Source: Hyphomicrobiales bacterium
Lineage (GTDB): Bacteria > Pseudomonadota > Alphaproteobacteria > Rhizobiales > Xanthobacteraceae
Assembly: GCA_016185205.1 (NCBI GenBank)
Contig: JACPOA010000035.1
Location: forward strand, 95,837-159,836
Direction: 5' to 3'
DNA: 64,000 nucleotides
The notes under the pieces were generated by a model. That model was not told where the DNA came from. It saw nothing but the letters and a program-made list of their open reading frames with translations, and searched no databases. Positions 25,894-34,234 of the stretch are shown one piece after another (position 1 is the first letter of the stretch; each line of letters opens with the position of its first letter). The position numbers were made by a program, and so were the translations under genes.

Positions 25894-26847
25894 ATGTCTT
25901 CTCGCCCCCAGCTCGGTCCGAAACCCCGCCTCGGATATACGCAAAGCCGCCTCGAGCGCGCCGCCGAACGGCGCCCCGATGACGCCGCGCTCGCGCGGCT
26001 GGCGGCCAACGCCCAAGCCGGCGCCTATGTGATCGGCGGCGAACTGATCGTGATCAAGAAGGCGACGCCGCTCAACGAGCCGCTGTTCACGCTCGACGAA
26101 GCGCGCGCGCTCGGTCCAACCGGCGAGACGGTGTTCCTCGGCCTGCTCGGCAGCGCCGGCCGGTTCGGCGTGGGCATCCAGCCTGCGAGCGCGGAAGCGC
26201 TCAAAGCGCGTGGCGACGAATTCCTGGTGACCGACCTGCGCTCAATCGCCGTGCATGGCCTGGTCGACAACGAGCATTTGCCGCCGATCGCCGAAGCCAA
26301 GGCGGTGCTCAATTGGCACCTGCGGCACCGGTTCTGCCCGAATTGCGGCACCGCCACACAGGCTGTGCAAGGCGGCTGGCGGCGCGATTGCCCGAGCTGC
26401 AAGGCGGAACATTTCCCGCGCACCGATCCGGTGGTGATCATGCTGGCGGTGGCCGGCGAGCGCTGCCTGCTTGGCCGCAGCCCGCGGTTCCTGCCGACCA
26501 TGTGGTCGTGCCTGGCCGGCTTCATCGAGCCGGGCGAATCGATCGAGGATGCCGTGCACCGCGAAACGCGCGAGGAGGCCGGCATCGCCTGCGGCCGCGT
26601 GGTTTATTTCCGCTCGCAGCCCTGGCCGTTCCCCAGCTCGCTGATGATCGGCTGCCACGCCGTGGCGCTGACGCATGAGATTGTGGTCGATCGGCAGGAA
26701 CTCGAAGACGCCCGCTGGTTTAGCAAAGACGAGGTGGCGACCATGCTGATGCGCAAGCACCCCGACGGCTTGACCACGCCGCCGCCGGTGGCGATCGCGC
26801 ATCACATCATCCGCGCCTGGGTGGACAACGAGATCGGCTTTGACTGA
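25894..26847 (+). CDS. nudC: NAD(+) diphosphatase / NAD-capped RNA decapping enzyme NudC
   Basis: A Nudix hydrolase of 317 residues that cleaves NADH or removes NAD caps from RNA. It has an N-terminal NUDIX-like domain, a zinc ribbon CPNCG (about 149) and CPSCK (about 168), the Nudix box GFIEPGESIEDAVHRETREE and the NudC-diagnostic SQPWPFPSSLM. The start is placed at the ATG at 25894 (MSSRPQLGPKP); the frame is open far upstream but overlaps the nitrilase gene there. Its stop overlaps the TTG start of the kinase gene by 8 bases. Confidence 0.94.
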   Translation: MSSRPQLGPKPRLGYTQSRLERAAERRPDDAALARLAANAQAGAYVIGGELIVIKKATPLNEPLFTLDEARALGPTGETVFLGLLGSAGRFGVGIQPASAEALKARGDEFLVTDLRSIAVHGLVDNEHLPPIAEAKAVLNWHLRHRFCPNCGTATQAVQGGWRRDCPSCKAEHFPRTDPVVIMLAVAGERCLLGRSPRFLPTMWSCLAGFIEPGESIEDAVHRETREEAGIACGRVVYFRSQPWPFPSSLMIGCHAVALTHEIVVDRQELEDARWFSKDEVATMLMRKHPDGLTTPPPVAIAHHIIRAWVDNEIGFD

Positions 26848-27757
26848 ACGCGCATCACCAAAAATCCTGTGCGCCGGCATTGCGGTGCAGGACATCGTCA
26901 TGCGCGTGCAGAATTTCCCAGCGCCCGGCACAAAGGTGCCGGCCTCTGAATTCGTCATCACCGGCGGCGGCTGCGCCGCCAATGCCGCGGTGGCGATTGC
27001 GCGGCTCAATGGACGCGTGGCTTTTGCCGGACCGCTCGGCGGCGCCAACGATCCTGTGAGCGAGCGCATCGTCGCCGACTTGACCGCCGAGGGCATCGAT
27101 TGCAGCGGTGCCGTGCGCGTGGATGGCGGCACCGCCTCGGTGTCGCTGATCCTGCTCGACGCGCAAGGCGAGAAGACCATCGCCACCCGCCGCGGCGTCA
27201 AGCTCGGCCATGTGCTGCCGGCCGACGCCGGCAAGTTGGTGGCCGATGCCGACGCCGTGCTGGTCGATAACCGCTTTCCCGAATTCGTGACGGCGGTGTG
27301 CTGGGCAGCGAAGGCGCGAAAAATTCCGATTGTGATCGACCTCGATCTGGCGACCAAGGTGGACGATCCGCTGCTGGCCCTGGGCACGCATGTGGTGGCC
27401 TCGACCGAAGCGCTGCGCGCAACCACCGGCCTTGATGCTTACGGCGCCGGCTTGCAGCGCCTGGCCGAGCAACTGAAATGCTTCCTCGCCGTCACTGACG
27501 GCCCGAAAGGCATCTATTGGCTCGATGCGGGCCACGTGCGGCACATGCCGGCGTTCAAGGTGAAGGCGATCGACTCGCTCGGCGCCGGCGATGCCTTCCA
27601 CGGCGCCTTCACGCTGGCACTGGCGGAGGGCCGCGATCTTGCCAGCACCATGCGCTTTGCCAGCGCCACCGCCACGCTCAAATGCACGAGATTCGGCGGC
27701 GCCTCGGGCGCGCCCACGCGCGCCGAGGTGGAGGCATTTCTCAAGCAGCAGGGCTAG
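26840..27757 (+). CDS. PfkB-family sugar kinase
   Basis: A ribokinase-like ATP-dependent kinase of 305 residues. The N-terminal signature is in FVITGGGCAANAAVAIARLN and FAGPLGGAND; the C-terminal signature with the catalytic Asp is DSLGAGDAFHGAFTLALAEG (about 243-262). The start is TTG at 26840, overlapping nudC by 8 bases, so the two are translated together. The sugar (fructose, ribose, KDG or another) cannot be assigned. Confidence 0.9.
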   Translation: MTERASPKILCAGIAVQDIVMRVQNFPAPGTKVPASEFVITGGGCAANAAVAIARLNGRVAFAGPLGGANDPVSERIVADLTAEGIDCSGAVRVDGGTASVSLILLDAQGEKTIATRRGVKLGHVLPADAGKLVADADAVLVDNRFPEFVTAVCWAAKARKIPIVIDLDLATKVDDPLLALGTHVVASTEALRATTGLDAYGAGLQRLAEQLKCFLAVTDGPKGIYWLDAGHVRHMPAFKVKAIDSLGAGDAFHGAFTLALAEGRDLASTMRFASATATLKCTRFGGASGAPTRAEVEAFLKQQG

Positions 27758-27758
27758 A

Positions 27759-27920
27759 TTATTTCTTCGACGGACAGGGCGCACCGCAGGGCGCGCAGGC
27801 ACCGGCGAAATCCTCCGGCGATACGGCGCGGCCGATCGATGGGCTGACCAGATGATTGCCGATGATCGCCACCAGCCCGAGCAGCACGACGACGATGTAA
27901 GTTTTTCTCATCGTGGTCAT
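27759..27920 (-). CDS. 53-residue membrane-anchored Cys-rich protein of the sulfur operon
   Basis: Small protein MTTMRKTYIVVVLLGLVAII onward with one membrane helix (about 7-22) and a C-terminal ACAPCGAPCPSKK with three cysteines in ten residues. Its ATG overlaps the TGA of the YeeE/YedE gene (ATGA, 27917-27920), so it is translationally coupled to it. A second ATG (27911) is possible. Topology would place the Cys cluster in the periplasm, where it could carry or relay sulfur or bind metal; this is inference. Confidence 0.65.
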   Translation of the reverse strand: MTTMRKTYIVVVLLGLVAIIGNHLVSPSIGRAVSPEDFAGACAPCGAPCPSKK

Positions 27921-29065
27921 TCCCGCGACAAGCCAAACAGCGGCCGCAGCTTAATGCCGATCAGGCAGCCAGGCAGCGCCGCCGCGAACCAGACCCAGCC
28001 GTGCAGCGAGCCGGAGGCGACGCCGCCGACAAAGGCGCCGATATTGCAGCCGAAGCCGAGGCGGGCGCCCCAGCCCATCAGCAGGCCGCCGACCGCCGCC
28101 GCCAGCAGCGATTTCGCCGGCGGCCAAGCGGTACGCGCGAACGGCTTGCTGGCCGCCGCCGCGGCCATGGCGCCGAACAGCATGCCGAAATCGGTGAGGC
28201 TCGAGGTGTCGGACAGCACCGACTCGGCGAGCGCGTGCTTGGGTCCCGGCCATTGCCAGAACGCCGCTTGCGAGAAGTCGAAGCCGAGCGCGCTGGCGAT
28301 CTTGGCGCCCCACACCGTGTAACCGAAGGTCACGCTCCAGGGATGGCCGCCGGCCGCGAACACGGCAACGCATAACAGCCCGATGGCCACGCCGCCGACC
28401 AAAAAATTGCGCGACGGCGTAAAGCTGGCGCCGCGCCGCTTGGCGATTGCCGCGATCAGGGCGGCGGCGAGCGCCAGGCTCGCCAGCGTCGCCGCCAACC
28501 CGCCCCAGGGGCCGAGATAGTCCGCGGCCAGGATCGGATCGACGCCGCCGAGCGCGAGGGCCGACGGCAGCGACAGGCTGCCGAACACGCTTCCCATCAT
28601 GAAGAACACCAGCGCGAGCAACATGCGCCCCGAACCGCCGCCGGCCGAATAGAGCGTGCCGGAGCCGCAGCCGTTCGCGAGTTGCATGCCAATGCCGAAC
28701 ACGAAGGCGCCGATCAGCAGCGAGGGCCCGAGCGGCGCGATGGCGCCGCCGAATTTCGGCACCAGCGCCGCCACCGGCACGATGGCCAGCGCGGCGATCG
28801 CGATCACGAGCAGCCCGCCGAGCAGGCCGCCCGCCTCCCCGTGCGTGAGGAAGCGCCGCCACGACGCCGTGAAACTGAATTCCGCTTTCAGGAAGGCGAT
28901 GCCGAGGCCGAAGCCGCCGAGGATCAGCGCGGCCGAGGTGGGCTGGCCGTCGAGCAGCACCAGCGCGAGCAGGATCGCGGTGGCCGCCAGCGCCAGCGCG
29001 AGGAACAGGCGATCAATGCCGATCGCGGCGCCCGCTGGGGGCGCCGCCAGTGTTGCCGTCGTCAT
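27917..29065 (-). CDS. YeeE/YedE-family sulfur-compound transporter
   Basis: A 382-residue inner-membrane protein with about ten hydrophobic segments. It has the two signature Cys/Gly motifs of the family, GIGMQLANGCGSGTLYS and GARLGFGCNIGAFVGGVASG, which in thiosulfate-uptake members (TsuA) guide the thiosulfate ion. I start at the ATG at 29065, with AGG in good position, rather than 29101, which would overlap the rhodanese gene. It follows that gene by 19 bases and is coupled to the Cys-rich small protein, so the three form an operon for import and handling of sulfane sulfur or thiosulfate. Confidence 0.92.
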   Translation of the reverse strand: MTTATLAAPPAGAAIGIDRLFLALALAATAILLALVLLDGQPTSAALILGGFGLGIAFLKAEFSFTASWRRFLTHGEAGGLLGGLLVIAIAALAIVPVAALVPKFGGAIAPLGPSLLIGAFVFGIGMQLANGCGSGTLYSAGGGSGRMLLALVFFMMGSVFGSLSLPSALALGGVDPILAADYLGPWGGLAATLASLALAAALIAAIAKRRGASFTPSRNFLVGGVAIGLLCVAVFAAGGHPWSVTFGYTVWGAKIASALGFDFSQAAFWQWPGPKHALAESVLSDTSSLTDFGMLFGAMAAAAASKPFARTAWPPAKSLLAAAVGGLLMGWGARLGFGCNIGAFVGGVASGSLHGWVWFAAALPGCLIGIKLRPLFGLSRE

Positions 29066-29084
29066 GGCTGCCTTGATAGTTGCG

Positions 29085-30083
29085 TCAGGAGCCGAGGCCA
29101 AGCGTCTTTTTCAGATCGTCCCACTTGGTGCGCGACGATTCGATCGGGCGGTTGCCATTGCTGGTCCATTCCACCATCGAACCGGCATAGAGCCGCGCGT
29201 GCTGATGGCCGAGCAACTCGTGCAGCACGAACCAGTCGGTCGATGCCCAGTGGCCGGTGTTGCAGTAGCTCACCACCGGACCGTTTGGCACGTGCGCAGC
29301 GAGCGCGGCGAGCTGGTCTTTCGGCTTCAGTCGGTTGGTCTGCGGATCGTAGAACTCGGCGCTATCGATGTTGATCGCACCCGGAATATGGCCATAGGCC
29401 AGCGAGGCCGGCGCCTTCTCCTTGCCGAGGAAGAACGACACCGGGCGCGCATCGACCAGTGTGGCCTTGCCGGACGCTTCGAGTTTTTCGACGTCGCTGA
29501 CTTCGGCCAGGATGCTCTTGTCGATCGTCGCGGTGAAGATCGCCGGCGACGACGCATGCGCGCCGGTTTCGAGCGCATAGCCCACCGCCTTCCAGGCAGC
29601 GAGGCCGCCGTCGAGGATCGAGACCTTGGCGATGCCGACATATTTCAGCGTCCAGTAGGTGCGCGCGGCCGCGCCGAAATCGAGCACGCTGACGCCGGCC
29701 GGAACGACAACCACATGGCTGTTCTCGTCGATGCCGAGTTCGCCGATCAGCTTCTCGATCTCGGCGGTGGTCGGCACCATGAAGGGCACGTTGTTGCGGG
29801 TGACGCGCCAGCCGCCCTTGTCGTAGTCGCTGTGTACCGAACCCGGAATATGTCCCAGCGCGAACGTCCCCGGCTTGCTGCCGTCGATGGCGGAGCGGAT
29901 GTCGAGCACCACCAGATTCGAGTCGGCGCGATGGCTGTTGAGCCAAGCCGGCGTCACCAGCGGCTCGGCCAGGGTGGCGGCATGCGCGCCCGCGACAGAC
30001 GCGGCCAGCGTGGCGCTGAACAGCATGGCGGCGCCAAGCCGGCGCAGGATGTGGATAGTGCGAGAGGCAAATATTTTTCTCAT
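29085..30083 (-). CDS. exported two-domain rhodanese (sulfurtransferase)
   Basis: A 332-residue periplasmic sulfurtransferase. After a signal peptide (about 1-35, SATLAASVAGAHA) come two rhodanese domains. The first (about 40-165) has VVVVPAGVSV in place of the active-site Cys loop and is structural. The second (about 185-300) carries the catalytic Cys in SYCNTGHWASTDW. It contains GHIPGAINID and YGHIPG-type CH2 motifs. It probably moves sulfur from thiosulfate or another donor, in step with the YeeE/YedE transporter encoded downstream. Confidence 0.92.
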   Translation of the reverse strand: MRKIFASRTIHILRRLGAAMLFSATLAASVAGAHAATLAEPLVTPAWLNSHRADSNLVVLDIRSAIDGSKPGTFALGHIPGSVHSDYDKGGWRVTRNNVPFMVPTTAEIEKLIGELGIDENSHVVVVPAGVSVLDFGAAARTYWTLKYVGIAKVSILDGGLAAWKAVGYALETGAHASSPAIFTATIDKSILAEVSDVEKLEASGKATLVDARPVSFFLGKEKAPASLAYGHIPGAINIDSAEFYDPQTNRLKPKDQLAALAAHVPNGPVVSYCNTGHWASTDWFVLHELLGHQHARLYAGSMVEWTSNGNRPIESSRTKWDDLKKTLGLGS

Positions 30084-30161
30084 GGTCTTTCAAGTCCGCT
30101 CGAATGCCGCAGGGCGCGGCGATAGATTGTTCTTGAAATAGAATATCTTTCTCTATAAAGA

Positions 30162-30198
30162 CAGGTGGCCCTATAAAATAAGAAAATAATTCCACCTG
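30162..30198. promoter_or_regulatory. inverted repeat in the sulfur operon/Lrp intergenic region
   Basis: CAGGTGG (30162-30168) and CCACCTG (30192-30198) are mirrored around 23 mostly A/T bases including CTATAAAATAAG. It lies between the divergent rhodanese and Lrp-type genes and is a plausible operator for the latter; the neighbouring A/T-rich GAATATCTTT and CTATAAAG may be promoter elements. Confidence 0.45.
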
Positions 30199-30246
30199 AC
30201 AGGCTAAACTTAGGCTATGACTTCTAAGTTGCGAAGGAAAAAGAGA

Positions 30247-30699
30247 ATGGACGCCATCGACCGCAAGATCCTCGCCGTGGTCCAGCAGGACGCCTCGCTT
30301 TCGGTCGCCGAGATCGGCCAGCGCGTCGGGCTGTCATCGACGCCGTGCTGGAAGCGTTTGCAGCGACTGGAGGCCGACGGGGTGATCACGCGCCGCGTCG
30401 CGCTGATCGATCCGGACAAGGTCGGCCTCGGCATCACCGTGTTTGCATCGATCGAGACCGGCGACCATTCGCAGGACTGGCTCAAGAAATTCGCCGATGT
30501 GGTGAGCGGAATGCCGGAGGTGATGGAATTCTACCGCATGGCCGGCGACGTCGATTACATGCTGCGCGTGGTGGTGCCCGACATTGCGGGCTACGACGCC
30601 TTCTACAAGCGGCTGATCGCGACCGTGCCGCTGAAGAACGTCACCTCGCGCTTCGCGATGGAACGGATCAAATCGACGACCGCGCTGCCGCTGCTTTAA
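30247..30699 (+). CDS. Lrp/AsnC-family transcriptional regulator
   Basis: A 150-residue regulator: N-terminal helix-turn-helix (MDAIDRKILAVVQQDASLSV, EIGQRVGLSSTPCWKRLQRL) and a C-terminal RAM ligand-binding domain (about 65-145; PEVMEFYRMAGDVDYMLRVV). The start at 30247 has AAGGA nine bases upstream; the ATG at 30217 would add ten residues. It is divergent from the rhodanese-YeeE operon, so control of sulfur uptake (in the manner of CyuR/DecR-type Lrp proteins responding to cysteine) is a reasonable inference. Confidence 0.9.
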   Translation: MDAIDRKILAVVQQDASLSVAEIGQRVGLSSTPCWKRLQRLEADGVITRRVALIDPDKVGLGITVFASIETGDHSQDWLKKFADVVSGMPEVMEFYRMAGDVDYMLRVVVPDIAGYDAFYKRLIATVPLKNVTSRFAMERIKSTTALPLL

Positions 30700-30700
30700 A

Positions 30701-31270
30701 TCACGTGCAGGCGGTGCTGCCGTAGGTCGGCGCGGTGATGCGCGGCGCCATGTACATCTGGTCGGACAAAGTGAGCGTGCCGGTGATGGTGTAGCCGACC
30801 GTCGGCGTATAGGCGTAGGAGGTCTCGGCGAAAATCAGCTGTGAATTCGGCACCGCCAGCGCCGATGGAATCGTCAGTACGCCGCTCTTGACCGTGCCGT
30901 TGCGCGTGACGCTCCACTTGACCGTCGCCTTGCCGGTCGAGTCGATATTCAAACACGAAATCGACATTTTGAGGTTGCTGGCCGCATAGGGCGCAACGAT
31001 CGCGCTCGAGGCATCGAGAATATTGGTCATGTCGGAGGTTGTGATGGTCGAGACCTGCGACGTCAGGTTGGCGAGCGTGGCGGCGATCAGGCTGACCTTG
31101 CGGTCCGCGGCCACGCCGTCCGAGATTTCGGCGCAGCCGAAATAGAGCCCGATCATCAACGGCGCCAGCAAGGCGAATTCGACGGCCGAGACGCCGCGCC
31201 GGTCGCGCGCGTAGCGGCGAAGGGCCTGCGGCATGCGAAGGATCGTCGTTGCCATGGCACGCTGTCTCAT
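30701..31270 (-). CDS. TadE/TadF-like pilus protein
   Basis: A 189-residue minor pseudopilin-type protein. After a basic N terminus comes RRGVSAVEFALLAPLMIGLY, the TadE-like prepilin and membrane segment with the conserved Glu, then a periplasmic domain with two cysteines (SCLNIDS and STACT at the end). The start at 31270 overlaps the stop of the upstream TadG-like gene (ATGA). TadE/F proteins support assembly of Flp pili, whose other genes follow in this window. Confidence 0.85.
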   Translation of the reverse strand: MRQRAMATTILRMPQALRRYARDRRGVSAVEFALLAPLMIGLYFGCAEISDGVAADRKVSLIAATLANLTSQVSTITTSDMTNILDASSAIVAPYAASNLKMSISCLNIDSTGKATVKWSVTRNGTVKSGVLTIPSALAVPNSQLIFAETSYAYTPTVGYTITGTLTLSDQMYMAPRITAPTYGSTACT

Positions 31271-31833
31271 TTGTACGGCTCGACGCGGAACACCGACGTC
31301 GCCGACAGCAGACGATTGCCGCCGTTCAGATTGGCGAGGTTGTTGCCGAGCATCGAAACATAGATCGGCCACTGGTAATACAACGACACGACGACGATAT
31401 CGCCCACGTCGCCCGGGCTATAGGTCGTCGTGGTATTGAATTGACCGTTGGTGACCGGCGGAGCGGTATTGACCGCGGCGAAACTGGCATAGCTCTTGAC
31501 GTCGACATAGAGGCCGTTCGTGCAATCGAACAATCCGTAGATGCGCGCGCAGACGGCTGTCTTGAATTGGGCTTGTGAAAAACCGGCGCTCTGCGCCTGG
31601 CCGGTCATGATCAGTCGCGCCGAATCGGCGGCGGCGGCTTCCAGCGTCTGGCCGGCAAAGAACACCATCGCCGTTTCCAGGATCGCGAAGGTCAGCGCCA
31701 GGAACGGAGCCGCGACCAGGGCGAACTCGACGGCGGCGGCGCCGTCCTGCTGGCGCACAAAGCGGCGCGCGAGACGCCCCTGCATCAGCCGGCGCATACG
31801 AGCAGCAATTTTGTTTCGCGTTGCATCAAACAT
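31267..31833 (-). CDS. TadE/TadG-like pilus protein
   Basis: A 188-residue protein with a basic N terminus, then QQDGAAAVEFALVAAPFLAL and TFAILETAMVFFAG (about 28-60), the TadE-like membrane segment. The periplasmic part contains a Cys pair (CARIYGLFDC). It is paired with and translationally coupled to the TadE-like gene downstream. The two resemble each other in layout and probably arose by duplication. Confidence 0.85.
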   Translation of the reverse strand: MFDATRNKIAARMRRLMQGRLARRFVRQQDGAAAVEFALVAAPFLALTFAILETAMVFFAGQTLEAAAADSARLIMTGQAQSAGFSQAQFKTAVCARIYGLFDCTNGLYVDVKSYASFAAVNTAPPVTNGQFNTTTTYSPGDVGDIVVVSLYYQWPIYVSMLGNNLANLNGGNRLLSATSVFRVEPYK

Positions 31834-31978
31834 GGCAACCGTCTCGCCTGCGGAATGATGTCGAAAGACTAGCAGATGCGCGTTTTCGAATTCTTGCGCA
31901 CATTGCCGAGAACAGCAGGCATCGCGTTAAGCAATTGCTAACCGTGTTCGCGAGCGCGGCCCACGACCGCTGCCCGGT

Positions 31979-32464
31979 TTAACGCGCCGGCGGCGTCTGC
32001 GCCTGGGTGGCGCGGGTGCCGGATTGCGTCAGGATGGAAGTGAAATAGGCCTGCGAGTCTCCGAGCGTCAGGCGGCGCTCGCAATCCGGGGCGCAGCTGT
32101 AGGATTCGCGTTCGACGCCCTTAAAAACGATGACCAGATCGCTGCTGGTGGAGGCGCCCAGCACCTGCACCGTCTTGTCCATCACGACCCGGCCGGAGCG
32201 GTCGAGTGCCAGCAGATTGGTGGCGCCAAAGCCTTTGCCGGTGACGACTAGAATACCCCCGCTTTGCAGGGTGGCGTCGGCGATCAGCGGATTTCCGATG
32301 ACAATGGTGGCGACGCGCTCGGGCAGCTTTATGACCCGCGCCTCGTCGACATTGACCGTGACATCATCGGCTTGCGCGGGCGTTGCGCCGAGCGTGATGG
32401 CGGATAACAACGTCCAGGCCAATAGAGCGACCAGTCGTCTGCGACGCCCGAACACGGCCGACAT
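31979..32464 (-). CDS. secretin N-domain-only pilus assembly protein
   Basis: A 161-residue exported protein. Signal peptide to about residue 25 (LLSAITLGATPAQA), then a domain with VIKLPERVATIVIGNPLIAD and GKGFGATNLLALDRSGRV that parallels the N-terminal domain of the CpaC secretin encoded at 38095-39510. It lacks the secretin barrel. The C-terminal part has CAPDCERR, an extra disulfide-type pair. The start at 32464 has GGAGAG five bases upstream. It lies beside the TadE/G-like genes, so a periplasmic accessory role in the Tad apparatus is likely. Confidence 0.82.
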   Translation of the reverse strand: MSAVFGRRRRLVALLAWTLLSAITLGATPAQADDVTVNVDEARVIKLPERVATIVIGNPLIADATLQSGGILVVTGKGFGATNLLALDRSGRVVMDKTVQVLGASTSSDLVIVFKGVERESYSCAPDCERRLTLGDSQAYFTSILTQSGTRATQAQTPPAR

Positions 32465-32596
32465 CGAACTCTCCAACGCTACGCACACATGACACCGCCC
32501 GCCGGAGCAACGGCCGGCGGACCACCCTTCAAGTTGACTGCAAATAGGTGAATGAAGTGCAAAGAGCGCGGCCCCGGGTCGCGCCCGCGGCCCTGC

Positions 32597-33424
32597 TCAG
32601 CGCGTGAACGGGTACAACATCTGGGCACCGAAACCTTCCGGGAAGCTCTTGTCGACGATGCCATAGGCATCCGGCAGCTCGTTCTCCGGCATGTAGAAGG
32701 TGCCGAACACCACGTCCCAAATCGGAAACGTTCCGGCGAAATTCATGTTGCCGCCGCGGTCGGGCAAAGTGTGATGCCAGCGATGGAATACCGGGCCGGC
32801 CAGCACGGTTTTGAACGGGCCCAGCGTCCAGTTCAGGTTGGCATGCACGAAGCCGGAATGGACGGTTATGAACGGACCAAGCCAGACCATCACACTCGGC
32901 GAAATCCCGGCAACCAGCAACACGACATCGACCCCGACGGCGCCGAGAAACAGATTGATCGGGTGAAAGCGCGCCGCCGAAATCCAGTCGACCTCCTCGG
33001 ATGAATGGTGGACCGCGTGATATTTCCACAGTTTTCCGCCATGAAAGCCACGATGGATCCAATAGAGCAGGAAATCCGATACCACCATGAAGATCACGGC
33101 TTGCAGCCAGAGCGGCAATGAAGAGAGCGGGCCATGGCCGTTCTCGTAGAAGTCCATGATCGCTTGGGTGCCATGTATGTCGAATATCGCCACCGCGCCC
33201 AATGTCAGCATACCGATACGAAAGAAGCGCGCGATCAGCGGAATCAGAAACCAGTAGCAAACGTCGGTGACGATCTCGCGCTTGCGCCACCAAGGACGGC
33301 CGGGATTGCAGGCCGACCAGGAGGTCAGCGCCGCGAATACCACACCGAGAACGATGGTAATCGGGACGATTTTGACGAAGGTCGCGCCGGCAATTTCAAC
33401 GACCGAATACAGTTCATCGAACAT
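32597..33424 (-). CDS. sterol desaturase/fatty acid hydroxylase-family membrane protein
   Basis: A 275-residue membrane di-iron oxygenase-type protein. It has four or more hydrophobic helices and the eight-histidine pattern: HRGFH, HAVHHSS and HRWHHTLPD, with an additional His in the middle. Members hydroxylate or desaturate lipids or sterol-like hopanoids; the substrate here is unknown. It stands between the two halves of the Tad locus without evident functional link. Confidence 0.9.
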   Translation of the reverse strand: MFDELYSVVEIAGATFVKIVPITIVLGVVFAALTSWSACNPGRPWWRKREIVTDVCYWFLIPLIARFFRIGMLTLGAVAIFDIHGTQAIMDFYENGHGPLSSLPLWLQAVIFMVVSDFLLYWIHRGFHGGKLWKYHAVHHSSEEVDWISAARFHPINLFLGAVGVDVVLLVAGISPSVMVWLGPFITVHSGFVHANLNWTLGPFKTVLAGPVFHRWHHTLPDRGGNMNFAGTFPIWDVVFGTFYMPENELPDAYGIVDKSFPEGFGAQMLYPFTR

Positions 33425-33910
33425 GGAAGAGACCTTGCGGGTGCTGCTGACCGGTCAATACGGTATCGGGCTACACGATTAAGATGCGGTGAATCGCACG
33501 CATTCGCGCTGCAATCGCGCTGCAATCGCGGCTGGCTGCCGGTTGCCGCGGCCTAAATTGCTGCGCAAGACCGGCCGCTTGGCAGTATTGGCGTACCAGA
33601 GCCGAGCAGCCAACGCAGCGGGTTCTATCAAGACTTCTGTGGAATCAATACACAAAATTACGTATTCGTCCGAATAACTATAGAACATATATAGTATATA
33701 TAGTAGAAATAATTTATTAACTCTGTTATTCTGCACACTATAACTTATTAACTACGATCTATATACGCCGAATTGCTCCGTATTTCTGTGTCCATATTAA
33801 CCTGCACGCAAGACCTCCTTGATAGCTTGCCGGGATGGTTCAGGGTGAGCCGGAGTAATCCGGTCTTCTGGATCAGCTCAGACAGCCACGTGTGGATCAA
33901 GGAGCTACCG
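33425..33910. promoter_or_regulatory. long leader region of the flp pilin gene
   Basis: No gene is supported in these 486 bases. From about 33640 to 33780 the sequence turns strongly A+T-rich (runs such as ACATATATAGTATATATAG), in sharp contrast to the GC-rich surroundings, then carries CCGGAGTAATCCGG (about 33850). AAGGAG lies seven bases before the flp ATG. This is the likely promoter and long 5' leader for a highly expressed pilin, possibly with bends or regulator sites. Confidence 0.5.
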
Positions 33911-34075
33911 ATGAAAAACCTCTTCGTGCGTTTCGTGAAGGACGCCTCGGGCGCCACCGCCATCGAGTACGGCCTTATCGCTGCGGGCATTTCGGTCGCG
34001 ATCATCGCGGTCGTGAACGGCCTCGGCAGCACGTTGAACACCAAGTTCAACAGCATCTCGACACAGCTCCACTAA
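33911..34075 (+). CDS. Flp/Fap-type major pilin
   Basis: A 54-residue type IVb pilin subunit. It has the short basic leader, then DASGATAIEYGLIAAGISVA and a hydrophobic helix, with the Glu-Tyr pair (EY) of Flp pilins five and six residues after the expected CpaA cleavage. Normal length for the family. A strong hairpin terminator follows, so it is probably the most abundant product of the locus. Confidence 0.95.
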   Translation: MKNLFVRFVKDASGATAIEYGLIAAGISVAIIAVVNGLGSTLNTKFNSISTQLH

Positions 34076-34097
34076 TTGGGCCTCGTCGCGACGAAAA

Positions 34098-34124
34098 GGC
34101 TCCGGCAGACCGCCGGAGCCTTTT
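34098..34124 (+). terminator. rho-independent terminator after flp
   Basis: GGCTCCGGC (34098-34106), five loop bases and GCCGGAGCC (34112-34120) followed by TTTT make a perfect 9-bp stem 22 bases after the flp stop. Confidence 0.88.
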
Positions 34125-34234
34125 GCGTTTGATGCTTAACGAACCATAAAGTTTTGACGCGCTAACCGAACCGCAAGCTTCCGCAGCGTAGTTTCAACGG
34201 CACGCCGGGGTTTGACGCGCAGGGACGACCGACC

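Noticed and set aside
26840..27757. PfkB kinase as ribokinase or fructokinase
   Set aside because: The PfkB signatures fix the family but not the sugar, so no gene symbol is given.
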